From an uncultured Clostridia bacterium (lineage in GTDB: Bacteria > Bacillota > Clostridia > Oscillospirales > Ruminococcaceae), in NCBI GenBank assembly GCA_944388825.1, contig CALXKG010000054.1, positions 1-24,629 on the forward strand: a stretch of DNA of 24,629 nt, read 5' to 3'. Within the stretch, counting starts at the first letter, position 1. Every line of letters starts with the position of its first letter. Below the pieces are notes generated by a model that was given only the letters and a program-made list of their open reading frames with translations, did not search any database and was not told the origin of the DNA. Below, in pieces: positions 1 through 7,201 of the stretch. A program made the position numbers and the translations under genes.

Positions 1-326
1 AGGGAAAAATCCGGACGATCCTGCTGCCGGGGATACTCTGCCGGAAACTGCTGAAATATGCCCGGAAACAGAAAATCGCTTCCGGCGGGATTTTCCTCAC
101 CAGAAGCGGTAAACCGATTTCCAGAAAGCAGGTCTGGGCAGAGATGAAGGCGATCAGTAAGCACGCAGGGGTCAGTCCGGAAAAGGTCTTTCCGCATAAC
201 CTGCGGCACCTTTTTGCCCGGGCATTTTACCGGCAGACCCGCGACGTCGTCAGGCTGGCTGATCTTCTTGGGCATTCCAGCCTTGCGACGACTACGGCAG
301 TTACACGCTGCGTTCGATTGAACTGA
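1..326 (+). pseudogene. Tyrosine recombinase, C-terminal fragment without its tyrosine
   Basis: The frame is open from base 3 and encodes the C-terminal catalytic half of a phage-integrase/XerD-type recombinase. Visible active-site elements are a basic stretch GKIRTI near the start, the box HNLRH (His at 195-197, Arg at 204-206) and LLGHSS (His at 273-275). In intact members LGHSSxxTT is followed by a strand and the nucleophilic Tyr. Here the frame instead reads TAVTRCVRLN and stops at 326, and from about 287 the DNA belongs to a surface-protein gene in another frame. The nucleophile is therefore missing and this copy should be inactive. The 5' part lies outside the window. The family is clear; whether the join is a genomic deletion, an insertion scar or an assembly chimera cannot be told from here. 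Confidence 0.8.
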
Positions 327-1168
327 AGGCGGAAAATAACTGGACGGCGACGGTCGAGGGTCTGCCGGACAGCTTGCTTGAGCAGGAATCTCCGGAAGTC
401 CGCGTGCTGGAGATCAACAGCAATCAGTATACGCTGGATGGAGGCAGCGTAGTGGCCGAGGTGGATGAAAACGGCGTTTTGCAGATTAAATTCACCAATA
501 TCTACACGCCTACCGAACAGTCCGGAGGGGATATGACCCTCGCCATTTCCAAATGGGTCCGCAACGAGAACACCAACAGCCGGTTTGAATTCCAGCTGTT
601 CCTCACCGACGGGTCCGGCGCGGCGCTGGCCGGCAGCTATCCGTACACCGGCAGCTACGCCGGTTCGATTTCCGACGGCGGCAGATTCTATCTGGCGGAT
701 GGCGAATCCATTACCGTCACCGGCCTCCCGGAAGGGACGGGCTACAGAGTCGTGGAAAACAACGTCCGCGGCGCGTATGACGTCATCGTCAGTGGCGACA
801 GCAATATCGGCAGCCTGACGGAAAACCGGGATGTGACCTTCATCAACATCGCGCCCGGAAACCCGGGCGGACATGAAGACCCGCCTTATTACCCGCCGGA
901 AGATCCGGAACCGGAACCTTCCGAGCCTCCGGAAGAACCTTCGGAGGAACCCCCTGAAGAACCGTCGGTAACGCCTTCCGAGCCTTCGGATGAACCTTCC
1001 CCTTCCGGACCCGTCTCCGAACCGGATCCCACGCCGGAACCGGAACTTGCCGAACCGACCCTCCCCCAGACCGGGCAGCTCTGGTGGCCGGTGCCGGTGC
1101 TGCTGGTCAGCGGCGCGGCAGCGGTGGCGTTCGGCGCTTTCAAAGGGCGGCGCAAAAGCCGTAAATAA
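287..1168 (+). pseudogene. LPXTG-anchored Cna-B-like surface protein, 5'-truncated
   Basis: This is the 3' part of a cell-wall-anchored surface protein. The frame has a stop at 260-262, so coding sequence can begin only after that; recognisable surface-protein sequence starts near 287 (DDYGSYTLRS). The only late start would be a TTG at 374, which has no convincing ribosome binding site. The order is the end of one Ig-like/Cna-B-type repeat (to FTNIYTPTEQ), a second pilin-like repeat (MTLAISKWVRNEN to VTFINIAP), a Pro/Glu/Ser-rich wall-spanning linker (about 900-1060), LPQTG at 1061-1075, a hydrophobic helix and a basic tail ending GRRKSRK. Sortase would cut between T and G and join the protein to peptidoglycan. 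No signal peptide remains, so the truncated product could not be exported. The anchor and repeats are certain; the pseudogene status depends on the upstream join being real. Confidence 0.8.
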
Positions 1169-1222
1169 GATGCTGATCCCCGGGCGGTCCTCACCCTGAC
1201 GCCCGGTGTGATACACAACACA

Positions 1223-1250
1223 CCCCCGGCTGGAATACAGCCGGGGGTTT
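1223..1250 (+). terminator. Intrinsic terminator after the surface protein
   Basis: A perfect 9-bp stem (CCCCCGGCT with AGCCGGGGG) around a 7-nt loop is followed by TTTCTCC. It lies 55 bp after the LPXTG gene. The T tract is short, so termination may be only moderate. Confidence 0.7.
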
Positions 1251-1561
1251 CTCCTGTCCGGAAACAGGTATCCTGTCCGGGCGCGGGCCGGTTTCTTCCA
1301 CCCACCAGTAGTCGTTCTCCCATTTGGCCGGGAAAGCCTATTCCCTGGTTAAAAAGAGCGGCCACAAATTTTATGTAAACTTTTTTTGAAATGTGTCATG
1401 TTAAAGCCCCGCGTTCCGTTTTTATGGTAAGGCCTTGACCAATCGCCTTTTTTCGTCCTGTACGGGCAAAGGGGGATGCGTGCGGAAGGCGCGGCATATG
1501 CCGGCGCTTTACGGCCTGCGCACGCCTGCGGGAAAGGACAAGGAAAGGTGGGTAATAGCCG
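1251..1561. other. Intergenic region with structured leader before the sigma factor
   Basis: No gene is supported here. The last part holds a long imperfect hairpin at 1478-1525: outer arms GCGTGCG (1478-1484) and CGCACGC (1519-1525) enclose the palindrome GGCATATGCC flanked by GCGC and GGCGC. No T run follows it, so it is not an ordinary terminator. It ends about 15 nt before the sigma-factor ribosome binding site and could be a 5' UTR structure or a protein-binding site. A TTGACC at 1435-1440 has no good -10 at the right distance, so I do not call a promoter. Confidence 0.4.
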
Positions 1562-2110
1562 GTGGTAACTGTTTATAGGGCGCTGGACGGGCGGGGGCTT
1601 AACCGGGAGGAAACGTCGTGCATACTCCGGGTCCATCGCGATTTTGACCGGTATATCCGCGGCGCGGTCCGGCGGCGGATGCGGGACTCCTCCGATGCCG
1701 ATGATATCGTACAGGAATGCTACCTGAAACTGATCCGGTACGCCGGACGGCTGGTACAGCTGGATACGCCTCAGCTGGTCCGGTATATCGGCCGGGTGGT
1801 GGACAGCTGCTGCGCCCGCTATTGGAAGAGCAGGAAGCCGACAGAAGAACTGCGGGATGAAATGCCCGATAGGAAAGCGGAACAGGATATCAGCGGCCGG
1901 GAAACCTACTGGGCCTTCTGTACGGCGCTGGAACAGCTTTCCGGGCGGGACCGGCTGCTGCTGCAGATGCGGTATGAGGGCGGGCTGACGGCGGAAGAGA
2001 TGGGGGAAGCCCTGGGCATGACAGCGGGAAACGTCCGTTCCGCCCTCACCCGGGCGCGCAAGCGGGTGCGGATGAAGATGGATGGGGCGGCGGGCAAAAC
2101 GGGCGGATAA
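1562..2110 (+). CDS. ECF-type RNA polymerase sigma factor
   Basis: A 182-aa sigma-70 family protein of ECF size. Region 2 (about residues 20-90) contains DADDIVQECYLKL, the helix that contacts core polymerase and the -10 element. Region 4 (about 122-172) reads LSGRDRLLLQMRYEGGLTAEEMGEAL followed by GNVRSALTRARKR, a typical helix-turn-helix for the -35 element. There is no region 1 or 3. I take the GTG at 1562 as start; AGGAAAGG lies at 1541-1548, somewhat far upstream. No anti-sigma gene is adjacent: upstream is the broken surface protein and downstream is a convergent gene across a strong terminator, so this sigma is an orphan here and its signal is unknown. ECF-like proteins of this kind are also common on mobile elements, and the nearby recombinase remnant would fit that. 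The family call is firm; the regulon is unknown. Confidence 0.88.
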   Translation: MVTVYRALDGRGLNREETSCILRVHRDFDRYIRGAVRRRMRDSSDADDIVQECYLKLIRYAGRLVQLDTPQLVRYIGRVVDSCCARYWKSRKPTEELRDEMPDRKAEQDISGRETYWAFCTALEQLSGRDRLLLQMRYEGGLTAEEMGEALGMTAGNVRSALTRARKRVRMKMDGAAGKTGG

Positions 2111-2131
2111 ACACAAGGGGCTGCTGGAAAT

Positions 2132-2174
2132 GCGGCAAGGCCGGTCGATGAAGACCGGCCTTGCCGCAGCTTTT
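2132..2174 (+). terminator. Strong terminator between convergent genes
   Basis: A perfect 15-bp GC-rich stem (GCGGCAAGGCCGGTC and its complement) with a 6-nt loop, followed by AGCTTTT. It ends the sigma-factor transcript and may also stop the GH31 transcript arriving from the other side, although the minus-strand T tract is poor. Confidence 0.85.
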
Positions 2175-2212
2175 GTATGGGCGCGTTTTTCCAGCTTCCG
2201 GAGGGAAAAGCC

Positions 2213-4363
2213 TTACCGCACCGTCAGGTTCAGCCCCTCCGCTTTCCCTTCGGTACCGGCGACGGTGAGGCGCTTCAGATTGGCGGGGTTTTCATAATCC
2301 ACCGATTCGCCGTCGTCCTGGTAGAGGGTATATTCGCCGTCCCCGAAGGCATAGACCCGGAGGTTTTCTTCATCCAGCCGGGAAACGGTGAGGGCCGGGG
2401 CGGCAGTCGGGAAAAGATGCCCCTTCCGCAGGAAGACCAGCACTTCGCCCAGCTTGCAGGGGATGAAGCGGACCCCCTTTTCCATGACTTCCGTATCATA
2501 ATCATCGGCCGACCGGAACCGCAAAAGCCGCATCTCTTCCGGCAGGTAGACGTACCGGCCCTCGGCGTTCTGCTCCAAAACCGGCGCGACCATGATGCTC
2601 TCGCCGACCAGCAGCTGGTCCTCGACGTTTTTCGCGACCGGGTCGTCCCGATAGACAAAGGCGAGGGGCTTAAAGTACATATCCCCCGCAAGGGCCGCCT
2701 TGACCAGCTCGCTGTACAGGTAGGGGAGGAAGGCGTACCGCAGGCCGACCAGGTCCCCCATCATCTTCCGGTCGGTGTAGCCGTAAAGCTCCTGGTGGCG
2801 GGTGCCCCTGGAAGAGTGGTTGCGGAAGAGGGGGGTAAAGAGCGAGAACGCAAGCCACCTCGCCATCAGGTCTTCGGTGCAGTTGCCGCTGTGGCCGCCG
2901 GTGTCGCAGCCGTTAAAGAGGAACCCCGCCATATTGAGCCCGACTTCCTGCTGGACCAGCTGGCGGATATGCGACCACCAGGAGGCGTTGTCGCCGGTCC
3001 AGACGCCGGCGTAACGGTGCATCCCGATATAGGAGGAGCGGGAGAACATCATCGTCCGTTTGCCGGGGCGGAGCTTGTCAAACGCCTCGGAAGCGGCGCG
3101 GGTCATGTTGTAGCCGTAGAGGTTGTGGACGTCCCGGTGGAGGATGCGCTTCCCGTTTACGTTGTGGTAGAACATCTCGTAATACTGGTCGGGCGCGCCG
3201 ATGCTGTAGGCGGCCCCCATCATCTTATGCCAGTCCTCAATGGCGTAGTGCTCCTTCTCGCCGATCTCCCCGGCCATCCGGACCGACCGGCGGAGGGTGG
3301 AGTCGGTGTAGAAGATGGAAGGTTCGTTCATATCGTTCCAGAAGGCTTCGATCCCCATATCGGTCAGGAACTGATAGTGCATCCCGAACCAGTCCCGCGC
3401 CGCGGGGTTTAGATAGTCGGTAAAGTAGGAGAGCCCCGGCCAGACCGCGCCGGTAAAGGGGGTGCCGTCGGCGTTGGTGCAGAAGTACCCGTTTGCGATC
3501 CCCTCTTCCGCAGTCGGGTCGCCTGCCAGCACCTTGATGCCGGCGTCGATGATCGGCACCAGCCGGATGCCGTCCTTTTTGAGGTCGTCCGAAAGGGCGG
3601 CGAGGTCGGGGAAAGCCTCCGTATCGACGGTGAAGTCCTTGTACCCGTCCATATAGTCGATGTCCAGGTAGATGTGGTCGAGGGGGATGCTGTTTTCGTG
3701 GTAATCCCGGGCGATCTGGCGGATATCGGCGTCGTTATAGTACTGGTAGCGGGACTGTCCGAAGCCCATCGCCCACTTGGGCGGGATATAGCTGCGGCCG
3801 ATGGCTTTCCGGAACTCCCGGGTGACCGGGAGGGGATTGCCGGAACCGTCTTCGCCGGTGAAGAAATAAAGGTCAAAGTTTAAAGAGGAGGCGGTGATGA
3901 TCAGCTTGTTTTTGTCGGTGTAGCCGACGTCGAACCGGCAGATGCCGGGATCGTCCAGAAAGATGGCGATATTCCCCTTTCCGTCCGCCCGGTCAACGAT
4001 CAGGAAGTTGTGGGCTGCGTAGAGGTTATATTTCCCCTCGGTGTGGTTCATATCGTCTACATTGTTGCTGATGTACAGCCAGCCGCGCTTGTTGATCCCG
4101 CGCAGCGCCTGCCCCAGGCCGTATACGGCGTCCCCGCCGCAGAGGGGGAGGGTAAACTGCCAGGCGTCCCGGGCGGGCTGCGCGGCGTCCTGGCCAAAGC
4201 GGCCTTCCGCGCCGTCGGTCTGCTGGTTCCAGTCGACGACCCGGGCGGAAAAGCCGGGGATTTTTACGTCGTCTCCCTTCTGGTAGACGGCGGTTTCCGG
4301 GACGGAGACGGAAACCGCTTCGGTATCGAGGATCGGGCTGCCAAACCGGTATTTGGTGATCAT
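2213..4363 (-). CDS. Glycoside hydrolase family 31 (alpha-glucosidase-like)
   Basis: A 716-aa GH31 enzyme that probably releases alpha-linked sugars from imported oligosaccharides; it has no signal peptide and should be cytoplasmic. The N-terminal beta domain spans about residues 1-185. The catalytic barrel follows, with IYLDIDYMDGYKDFT (231-245), the signature FWNDMNEPS (341-349) whose Asp344 is the expected nucleophile, and WTGDNASWW (455-463) whose Asp458 is the expected acid/base. The C-terminal beta domains fill the remainder. The length is normal for the family. The ATG at 4363 is preceded by AGAAAGGA at good spacing. It is read divergently from the LacI gene behind its own consensus promoter and operator, so it is probably sugar-inducible. 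GH31 also includes alpha-xylosidases, alpha-galactosidases and other activities, so substrate is not settled by sequence alone. Confidence 0.92.
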   Translation of the reverse strand: MITKYRFGSPILDTEAVSVSVPETAVYQKGDDVKIPGFSARVVDWNQQTDGAEGRFGQDAAQPARDAWQFTLPLCGGDAVYGLGQALRGINKRGWLYISNNVDDMNHTEGKYNLYAAHNFLIVDRADGKGNIAIFLDDPGICRFDVGYTDKNKLIITASSLNFDLYFFTGEDGSGNPLPVTREFRKAIGRSYIPPKWAMGFGQSRYQYYNDADIRQIARDYHENSIPLDHIYLDIDYMDGYKDFTVDTEAFPDLAALSDDLKKDGIRLVPIIDAGIKVLAGDPTAEEGIANGYFCTNADGTPFTGAVWPGLSYFTDYLNPAARDWFGMHYQFLTDMGIEAFWNDMNEPSIFYTDSTLRRSVRMAGEIGEKEHYAIEDWHKMMGAAYSIGAPDQYYEMFYHNVNGKRILHRDVHNLYGYNMTRAASEAFDKLRPGKRTMMFSRSSYIGMHRYAGVWTGDNASWWSHIRQLVQQEVGLNMAGFLFNGCDTGGHSGNCTEDLMARWLAFSLFTPLFRNHSSRGTRHQELYGYTDRKMMGDLVGLRYAFLPYLYSELVKAALAGDMYFKPLAFVYRDDPVAKNVEDQLLVGESIMVAPVLEQNAEGRYVYLPEEMRLLRFRSADDYDTEVMEKGVRFIPCKLGEVLVFLRKGHLFPTAAPALTVSRLDEENLRVYAFGDGEYTLYQDDGESVDYENPANLKRLTVAGTEGKAEGLNLTVR

Positions 4364-4450
4364 AAAGGGCCATCCTTTCTGCTTGACGACAGGCGGGGGC
4401 GGGCGGCTGTCTGCAACCGGCTGTCCGGCCCCCTGAAACAGCGATCAGGC

Positions 4451-4464
4451 GTTTAGCGATAAAC
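4451..4464 (-). promoter_or_regulatory. LacI-family operator at the GH31 promoter
   Basis: The sequence GTTTAGCGATAAAC is a near-perfect 14-bp palindrome with a central CG, the form typical of LacI-family operators. It lies 11 bp downstream of the GH31 -10 box, about +5 to +20, where a bound repressor would block initiation or early elongation. Nearly the same 14-mer recurs at 6178-6191 in the same position of the transporter promoter. Confidence 0.75.
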
Positions 4465-4475
4465 TCTTACCAGCC

Positions 4476-4504
4476 ATTATACCGGCTGTTTTTCTTTTTG
4501 TCAA
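4476..4504 (-). promoter_or_regulatory. Promoter of the GH31 gene
   Basis: Read on the minus strand: TTGACA (4504-4499), a 17-bp spacer, TATAAT (4481-4476). This is a full consensus housekeeping promoter, so regulation must come mainly from repression, consistent with the operator just downstream. Confidence 0.9.
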
Positions 4505-4748
4505 TGGTTTTTCGCAAAAAAGGTGAAATTTATCGGCTGTGCACAAATCGGGGCCGAAAAGTTTAGTTGCCTTTTTGGAAAGCGGGCCGGGGAGATTTAT
4601 TATCCCGTTACCAAACTGAAATTCACGATAAATACAATATTATTATATATCATATACAAAAATTTTCGGGAAACAATCGGTCATAACAGGAGAAAATTCC
4701 ATAAAATCCGCACAAAGATGCCCGCGGAGAAGGATAAATAGAGCCAGC

Positions 4749-4777
4749 TTGCTTTTTCTTTTCCCGCCCTGTATAAT
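4749..4777 (+). promoter_or_regulatory. Promoter of the lacI-family gene
   Basis: TTGCTT (4749-4754), a 17-bp spacer and TATAAT (4772-4777), ending 39 bp before the ATG at 4817. I see no copy of the GTTTAGCG palindrome next to it, so autorepression is not evident. Confidence 0.8.
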
Positions 4778-4816
4778 AGAACCCATCCGGCATATTTTGT
4801 GAAAGGAGCAGTGCGT

Positions 4817-5908
4817 ATGACCCTGAAAGAGATCGCCAAAGAGGCGGGCGTAAGCCCAATGACCGTGTCCAACGTGGTCAACCGCCATGATTCCAAAGTG
4901 TCGGAAGCGACCCGCAAGCGGGTGCAGGCGGTCATCGACAAGTATGGGTATGTCCCCAATATGTCGGCCCGGAGCCTTTCGTCCACCCGGTCGCGGATCG
5001 TCGCGCTGGTCATGCCGGTGCCGGTCAGCGAGGATCAGGTATCGCAGATGGCGACGATCGACCCCGCCCTGGCGGAAGCGGCGAAAAACGTCCTGACCGG
5101 CCACTACATCAGCACGATGGTGGGTTTTCTGGAGAGCAAGCTGAAAAACCTCGGATATTATACGATGCTGCGCTCCTATTACCGGGCGGAAGAGGTGCTG
5201 GAACTGCAGCGCAACTGGAAGATGGACGGCTGTATCGTGCTGATGCCGCAGATTTACGACGCGGAAAACCGGCTGATCCTCACCCGGTCCAGCTGCCCGG
5301 TGGTGATGCTCGACCGGTTTTACCCCGACCTGCCGATGCTTTCGGTCGGCAGCGACGACTATCACGGCGGGTACCTGGCCGCCCAGACCTGTATCCGGTA
5401 CGGGCACCGCAAGTTCGCGTTTGTCTGCACCGGCGCGCCGGATATGATCGACCAGTCGACGATCATCCGGGAACGGTACCAGGGGTACCTGGCCGCGCTG
5501 CGGGACGCCTGTATCCCTGCGGAAGACTGTATGGTGCTGGGGTTCCGGGATTCGCTGACCGGCGGGCGGAGCTGCGGCCGGCATATCCTGTCGATGAAGC
5601 CGGAAGTGCGGCCGACCGCGCTGGTCGTCACCTCCGACTCGATCGCGATCGGGGCGGTAGCGGCGCTGAAATCGGGCGGGCTGCGGGTGCCGGAAGATAT
5701 TTCGGTCATCGGGTACGACGACCTGCCGATGGCGGCGCTGGTGAGTCCGCCGCTCACCACCGTCTCCCAGGACCTGGACGCAAAGGCGTCGGCTGCCGCT
5801 GCCCTTTTGAAGATGCGGATCGACGACCCCGGGATGGCGGCGGACCGGATCATCCTGGACGTCAAGGTCGCGATGCGGCAGACGGTGGGCCGGGCGCCCG
5901 GAACATAA
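4817..5908 (+). CDS. LacI-family transcriptional regulator
   Basis: A 363-aa repressor. The N-terminal helix-turn-helix reads MTLKEIAKEAGVSPMTVSNV (1-20), followed by VNRHDSKVSEATRKRV and the hinge YVPNMSARSLSS (45-56). The rest is a periplasmic-binding-protein-like sugar-binding domain ending with the family motif VIGYDDLPMAALVSPPLTTV. Residues about 67-100 (VSEDQVSQMATIDPAL and following) form an extra segment compared with classic LacI/CcpA proteins, making it longer than the usual 335-345 aa. I choose ATG 4817 because AAAGGAG at 4802-4808 is correctly spaced; an upstream GTG at 4799 would overlap that site. It lies between the GH31 gene and the transporter genes, and both of those promoters carry a matching LacI-type palindrome. 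The inducer is presumably a sugar produced from the imported substrate. Confidence 0.93.
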   Translation: MTLKEIAKEAGVSPMTVSNVVNRHDSKVSEATRKRVQAVIDKYGYVPNMSARSLSSTRSRIVALVMPVPVSEDQVSQMATIDPALAEAAKNVLTGHYISTMVGFLESKLKNLGYYTMLRSYYRAEEVLELQRNWKMDGCIVLMPQIYDAENRLILTRSSCPVVMLDRFYPDLPMLSVGSDDYHGGYLAAQTCIRYGHRKFAFVCTGAPDMIDQSTIIRERYQGYLAALRDACIPAEDCMVLGFRDSLTGGRSCGRHILSMKPEVRPTALVVTSDSIAIGAVAALKSGGLRVPEDISVIGYDDLPMAALVSPPLTTVSQDLDAKASAAAALLKMRIDDPGMAADRIILDVKVAMRQTVGRAPGT

Positions 5909-5925
5909 AACAGGGACAGGGGGTT

Positions 5926-5974
5926 ACCCGTCCGGTGGGCTGGATTGCCAGCCTGCCGGACGGGTATTTCTTTT
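5926..5974 (+). terminator. Terminator of the lacI-family gene
   Basis: An 18-bp GC-rich stem with a 4-nt ATTG loop (arms 5926-5943 and 5948-5965) is followed by ATTTCTTTTG. It isolates the regulator from the transporter operon. Confidence 0.88.
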
Positions 5975-6133
5975 GCGCAAAAACCGGTGTGTCAAAGACA
6001 TGAATATACCGCGAAACCCATAAAATCCAGTATAACGTTTTTATAACGACGTCATATTGCACAAATTTCAAATATCCGATTGTAAAAAAAAGTACAAAGT
6101 TACCGCTGATTTGGATTTTTTATTAAGAACTTG
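5975..6133. other. AT-rich upstream region of the transporter promoter
   Basis: This stretch has no gene and is clearly richer in A+T than its surroundings, with several A and T runs (for example 6084-6092 and 6115-6122) just upstream of the -35 box. It could act as an UP element or curved DNA. I recognise no catabolite-repression site in it. Confidence 0.35.
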
Positions 6134-6162
6134 TTGACAGGCAGGGAGTAAAGTGCTATAGT
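6134..6162 (+). promoter_or_regulatory. Promoter of the sugar-transporter operon
   Basis: TTGACA (6134-6139), a 17-bp spacer and TATAGT (6157-6162). The LacI-type operator begins 15 bp after the -10 box. The leader to the first ATG (6251) is about 80 nt. Confidence 0.9.
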
Positions 6163-6177
6163 TTAGTCACAAAAAGG

Positions 6178-6191
6178 GTTTAGCGAAAAAC
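6178..6191 (+). promoter_or_regulatory. LacI-family operator at the transporter promoter
   Basis: GTTTAGCGAAAAAC differs from the site at the GH31 promoter by one base and has the same location relative to its promoter. A further GTTTAG half-site lies at 6161-6166, overlapping the end of the -10 box. Confidence 0.75.
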
Positions 6192-6250
6192 TTACCGCTG
6201 CCCTGCAAGGCGGCGGGACAACGCAAACAGCGAAAGAGAGGAGCACGCTT

Positions 6251-7183
6251 ATGGCATCCCTGCGCAAGATCGGCAACGAAAGCTCGATCTGGAAAAGAAT
6301 CTGGCGGAACCGTTCACTCTACCTGCTGCTGCTTCCGGCGGCGGTGCTGATGATCTGTTTCACCTATGTGCCGATGTACGGCATCACGATCGCCTTTAAG
6401 GACTTCAGCCCGACGCTCGGCATCACCGCAAGCCCCTGGGCGGGGTTTAAGTATTTCCAGCAGTACTTCAACTCCTACAACTTCTGGAACACCATCCGCA
6501 ACACCCTTGTGATCAGCATCTACTCGGTGGTCGTCACCTTCCCGCTGCCGATCGTGCTGGCGCTGCTCTGCAACCAGATGACCCATAAGGGGTTCAAGCG
6601 GTTTTTCCAGGTGTCCACCTACCTGCCGCACTTTATCTCGACCGTCGTCATGTGCGGCATGATCATCCTCTTCCTTTCCCCCTCCAGCGGCATCATCCCG
6701 AAGATGTTCGGGGCGCTGGGCATCGACATCGGCAACCTGATGGGCGAGCCGGCCGCCTTCCCCCACATTTATGTCTGGACGGAAGTCTGGCAGCACTGCG
6801 GCTGGGACTCGATCATGTACATCGCCGCCCTTTCGGCGGTCGACCCCTCCCTGTATGAGGCGGCCACCGTCGACGGCGCCAGCCAGTGGCAGAAGATGAT
6901 CAAGATCGACATCCCGATGCTGCTGCCCACCGCGACCGTCCTGTTCATCCTCCGGGTCGGTTCGATCATGTCGGTCGGCTTTGAAAAGGTCTACCTGCTG
7001 CAGACGACGCTGAACCTGACCACCTCGGAGATCATCTCCACCTACGTTTATAAGATGGGCCTGATTTCCAACCAGTACAGCCTCTCCGCCGCGATCAACC
7101 TGTTCAACAACATCATCAACTTCATCCTGCTGATGTCGGTCAACCTTGTCTCCAAGAAGATGAGCGACACCTCGCTGGTGTGA
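6251..7183 (+). CDS. CUT1 sugar ABC transporter permease, LplB type
   Basis: A 310-aa inner-membrane permease of the LplB/YtcP-associated subgroup of carbohydrate uptake transporters. A short basic N-terminus (KRIWRNRS) precedes the first membrane helix (LYLLLLPAAVLMICFTYV), and at least five more hydrophobic segments follow. The cytoplasmic EAA loop reads YEAATVDGASQWQKMIKI and is the docking site for the ATPase. AGAGGAG at 6236-6242 precedes the ATG. It is the first gene of the operon and is followed after 18 bp by the second permease. No ATPase gene is in the operon; in Firmicutes such systems usually borrow a shared MsmK/MsmX-type ATPase encoded elsewhere. LplB-type systems often carry oligosaccharides, including uronate-containing ones, which fits the uxu genes nearby, but substrate is inferred. 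Confidence 0.93.
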   Translation: MASLRKIGNESSIWKRIWRNRSLYLLLLPAAVLMICFTYVPMYGITIAFKDFSPTLGITASPWAGFKYFQQYFNSYNFWNTIRNTLVISIYSVVVTFPLPIVLALLCNQMTHKGFKRFFQVSTYLPHFISTVVMCGMIILFLSPSSGIIPKMFGALGIDIGNLMGEPAAFPHIYVWTEVWQHCGWDSIMYIAALSAVDPSLYEAATVDGASQWQKMIKIDIPMLLPTATVLFILRVGSIMSVGFEKVYLLQTTLNLTTSEIISTYVYKMGLISNQYSLSAAINLFNNIINFILLMSVNLVSKKMSDTSLV

Positions 7184-7201
7184 TGGAAAGGAAGGCGCTT
7201 T

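Larger units (their letters stand above)
4364..4816. other. Divergent regulatory region between GH31 and lacI genes
   Basis: This 453-bp spacer holds the GH31 promoter and operator on one side and the lacI promoter on the other (listed separately). The middle (about 4500-4740) is much richer in A+T than its surroundings, with a run of TATA steps near 4630-4660. A second GTTTAG half-site lies at 4561-4566. A frame of about 72 codons starting at GTG 4523 lacks a ribosome binding site and crosses promoter DNA, so I do not call it. Confidence 0.5.

Noticed and set aside
227..1216. A 329-codon minus-strand open frame
   Set aside because: It is antisense to the LPXTG protein and consists largely of Arg/Phe/Gly repeats mirroring the Pro/Glu/Ser linker.
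1256..1351. Minus-strand peptide AFPAKWENDYWWVEETGP after a stop codon
   Set aside because: It looks protein-like and might be a decayed gene remnant, but it is only about 30 codons, has no start, and matches no family I recognise.
2177..3412. A 411-codon plus-strand open frame
   Set aside because: It is antisense to the GH31 gene, which has clear catalytic motifs; this frame starts inside the terminator region without a ribosome binding site.
4523..4741. Possible 72-aa protein in the GH31-lacI spacer
   Set aside because: GTG start without a ribosome binding site, located in AT-rich promoter DNA; no recognisable feature.
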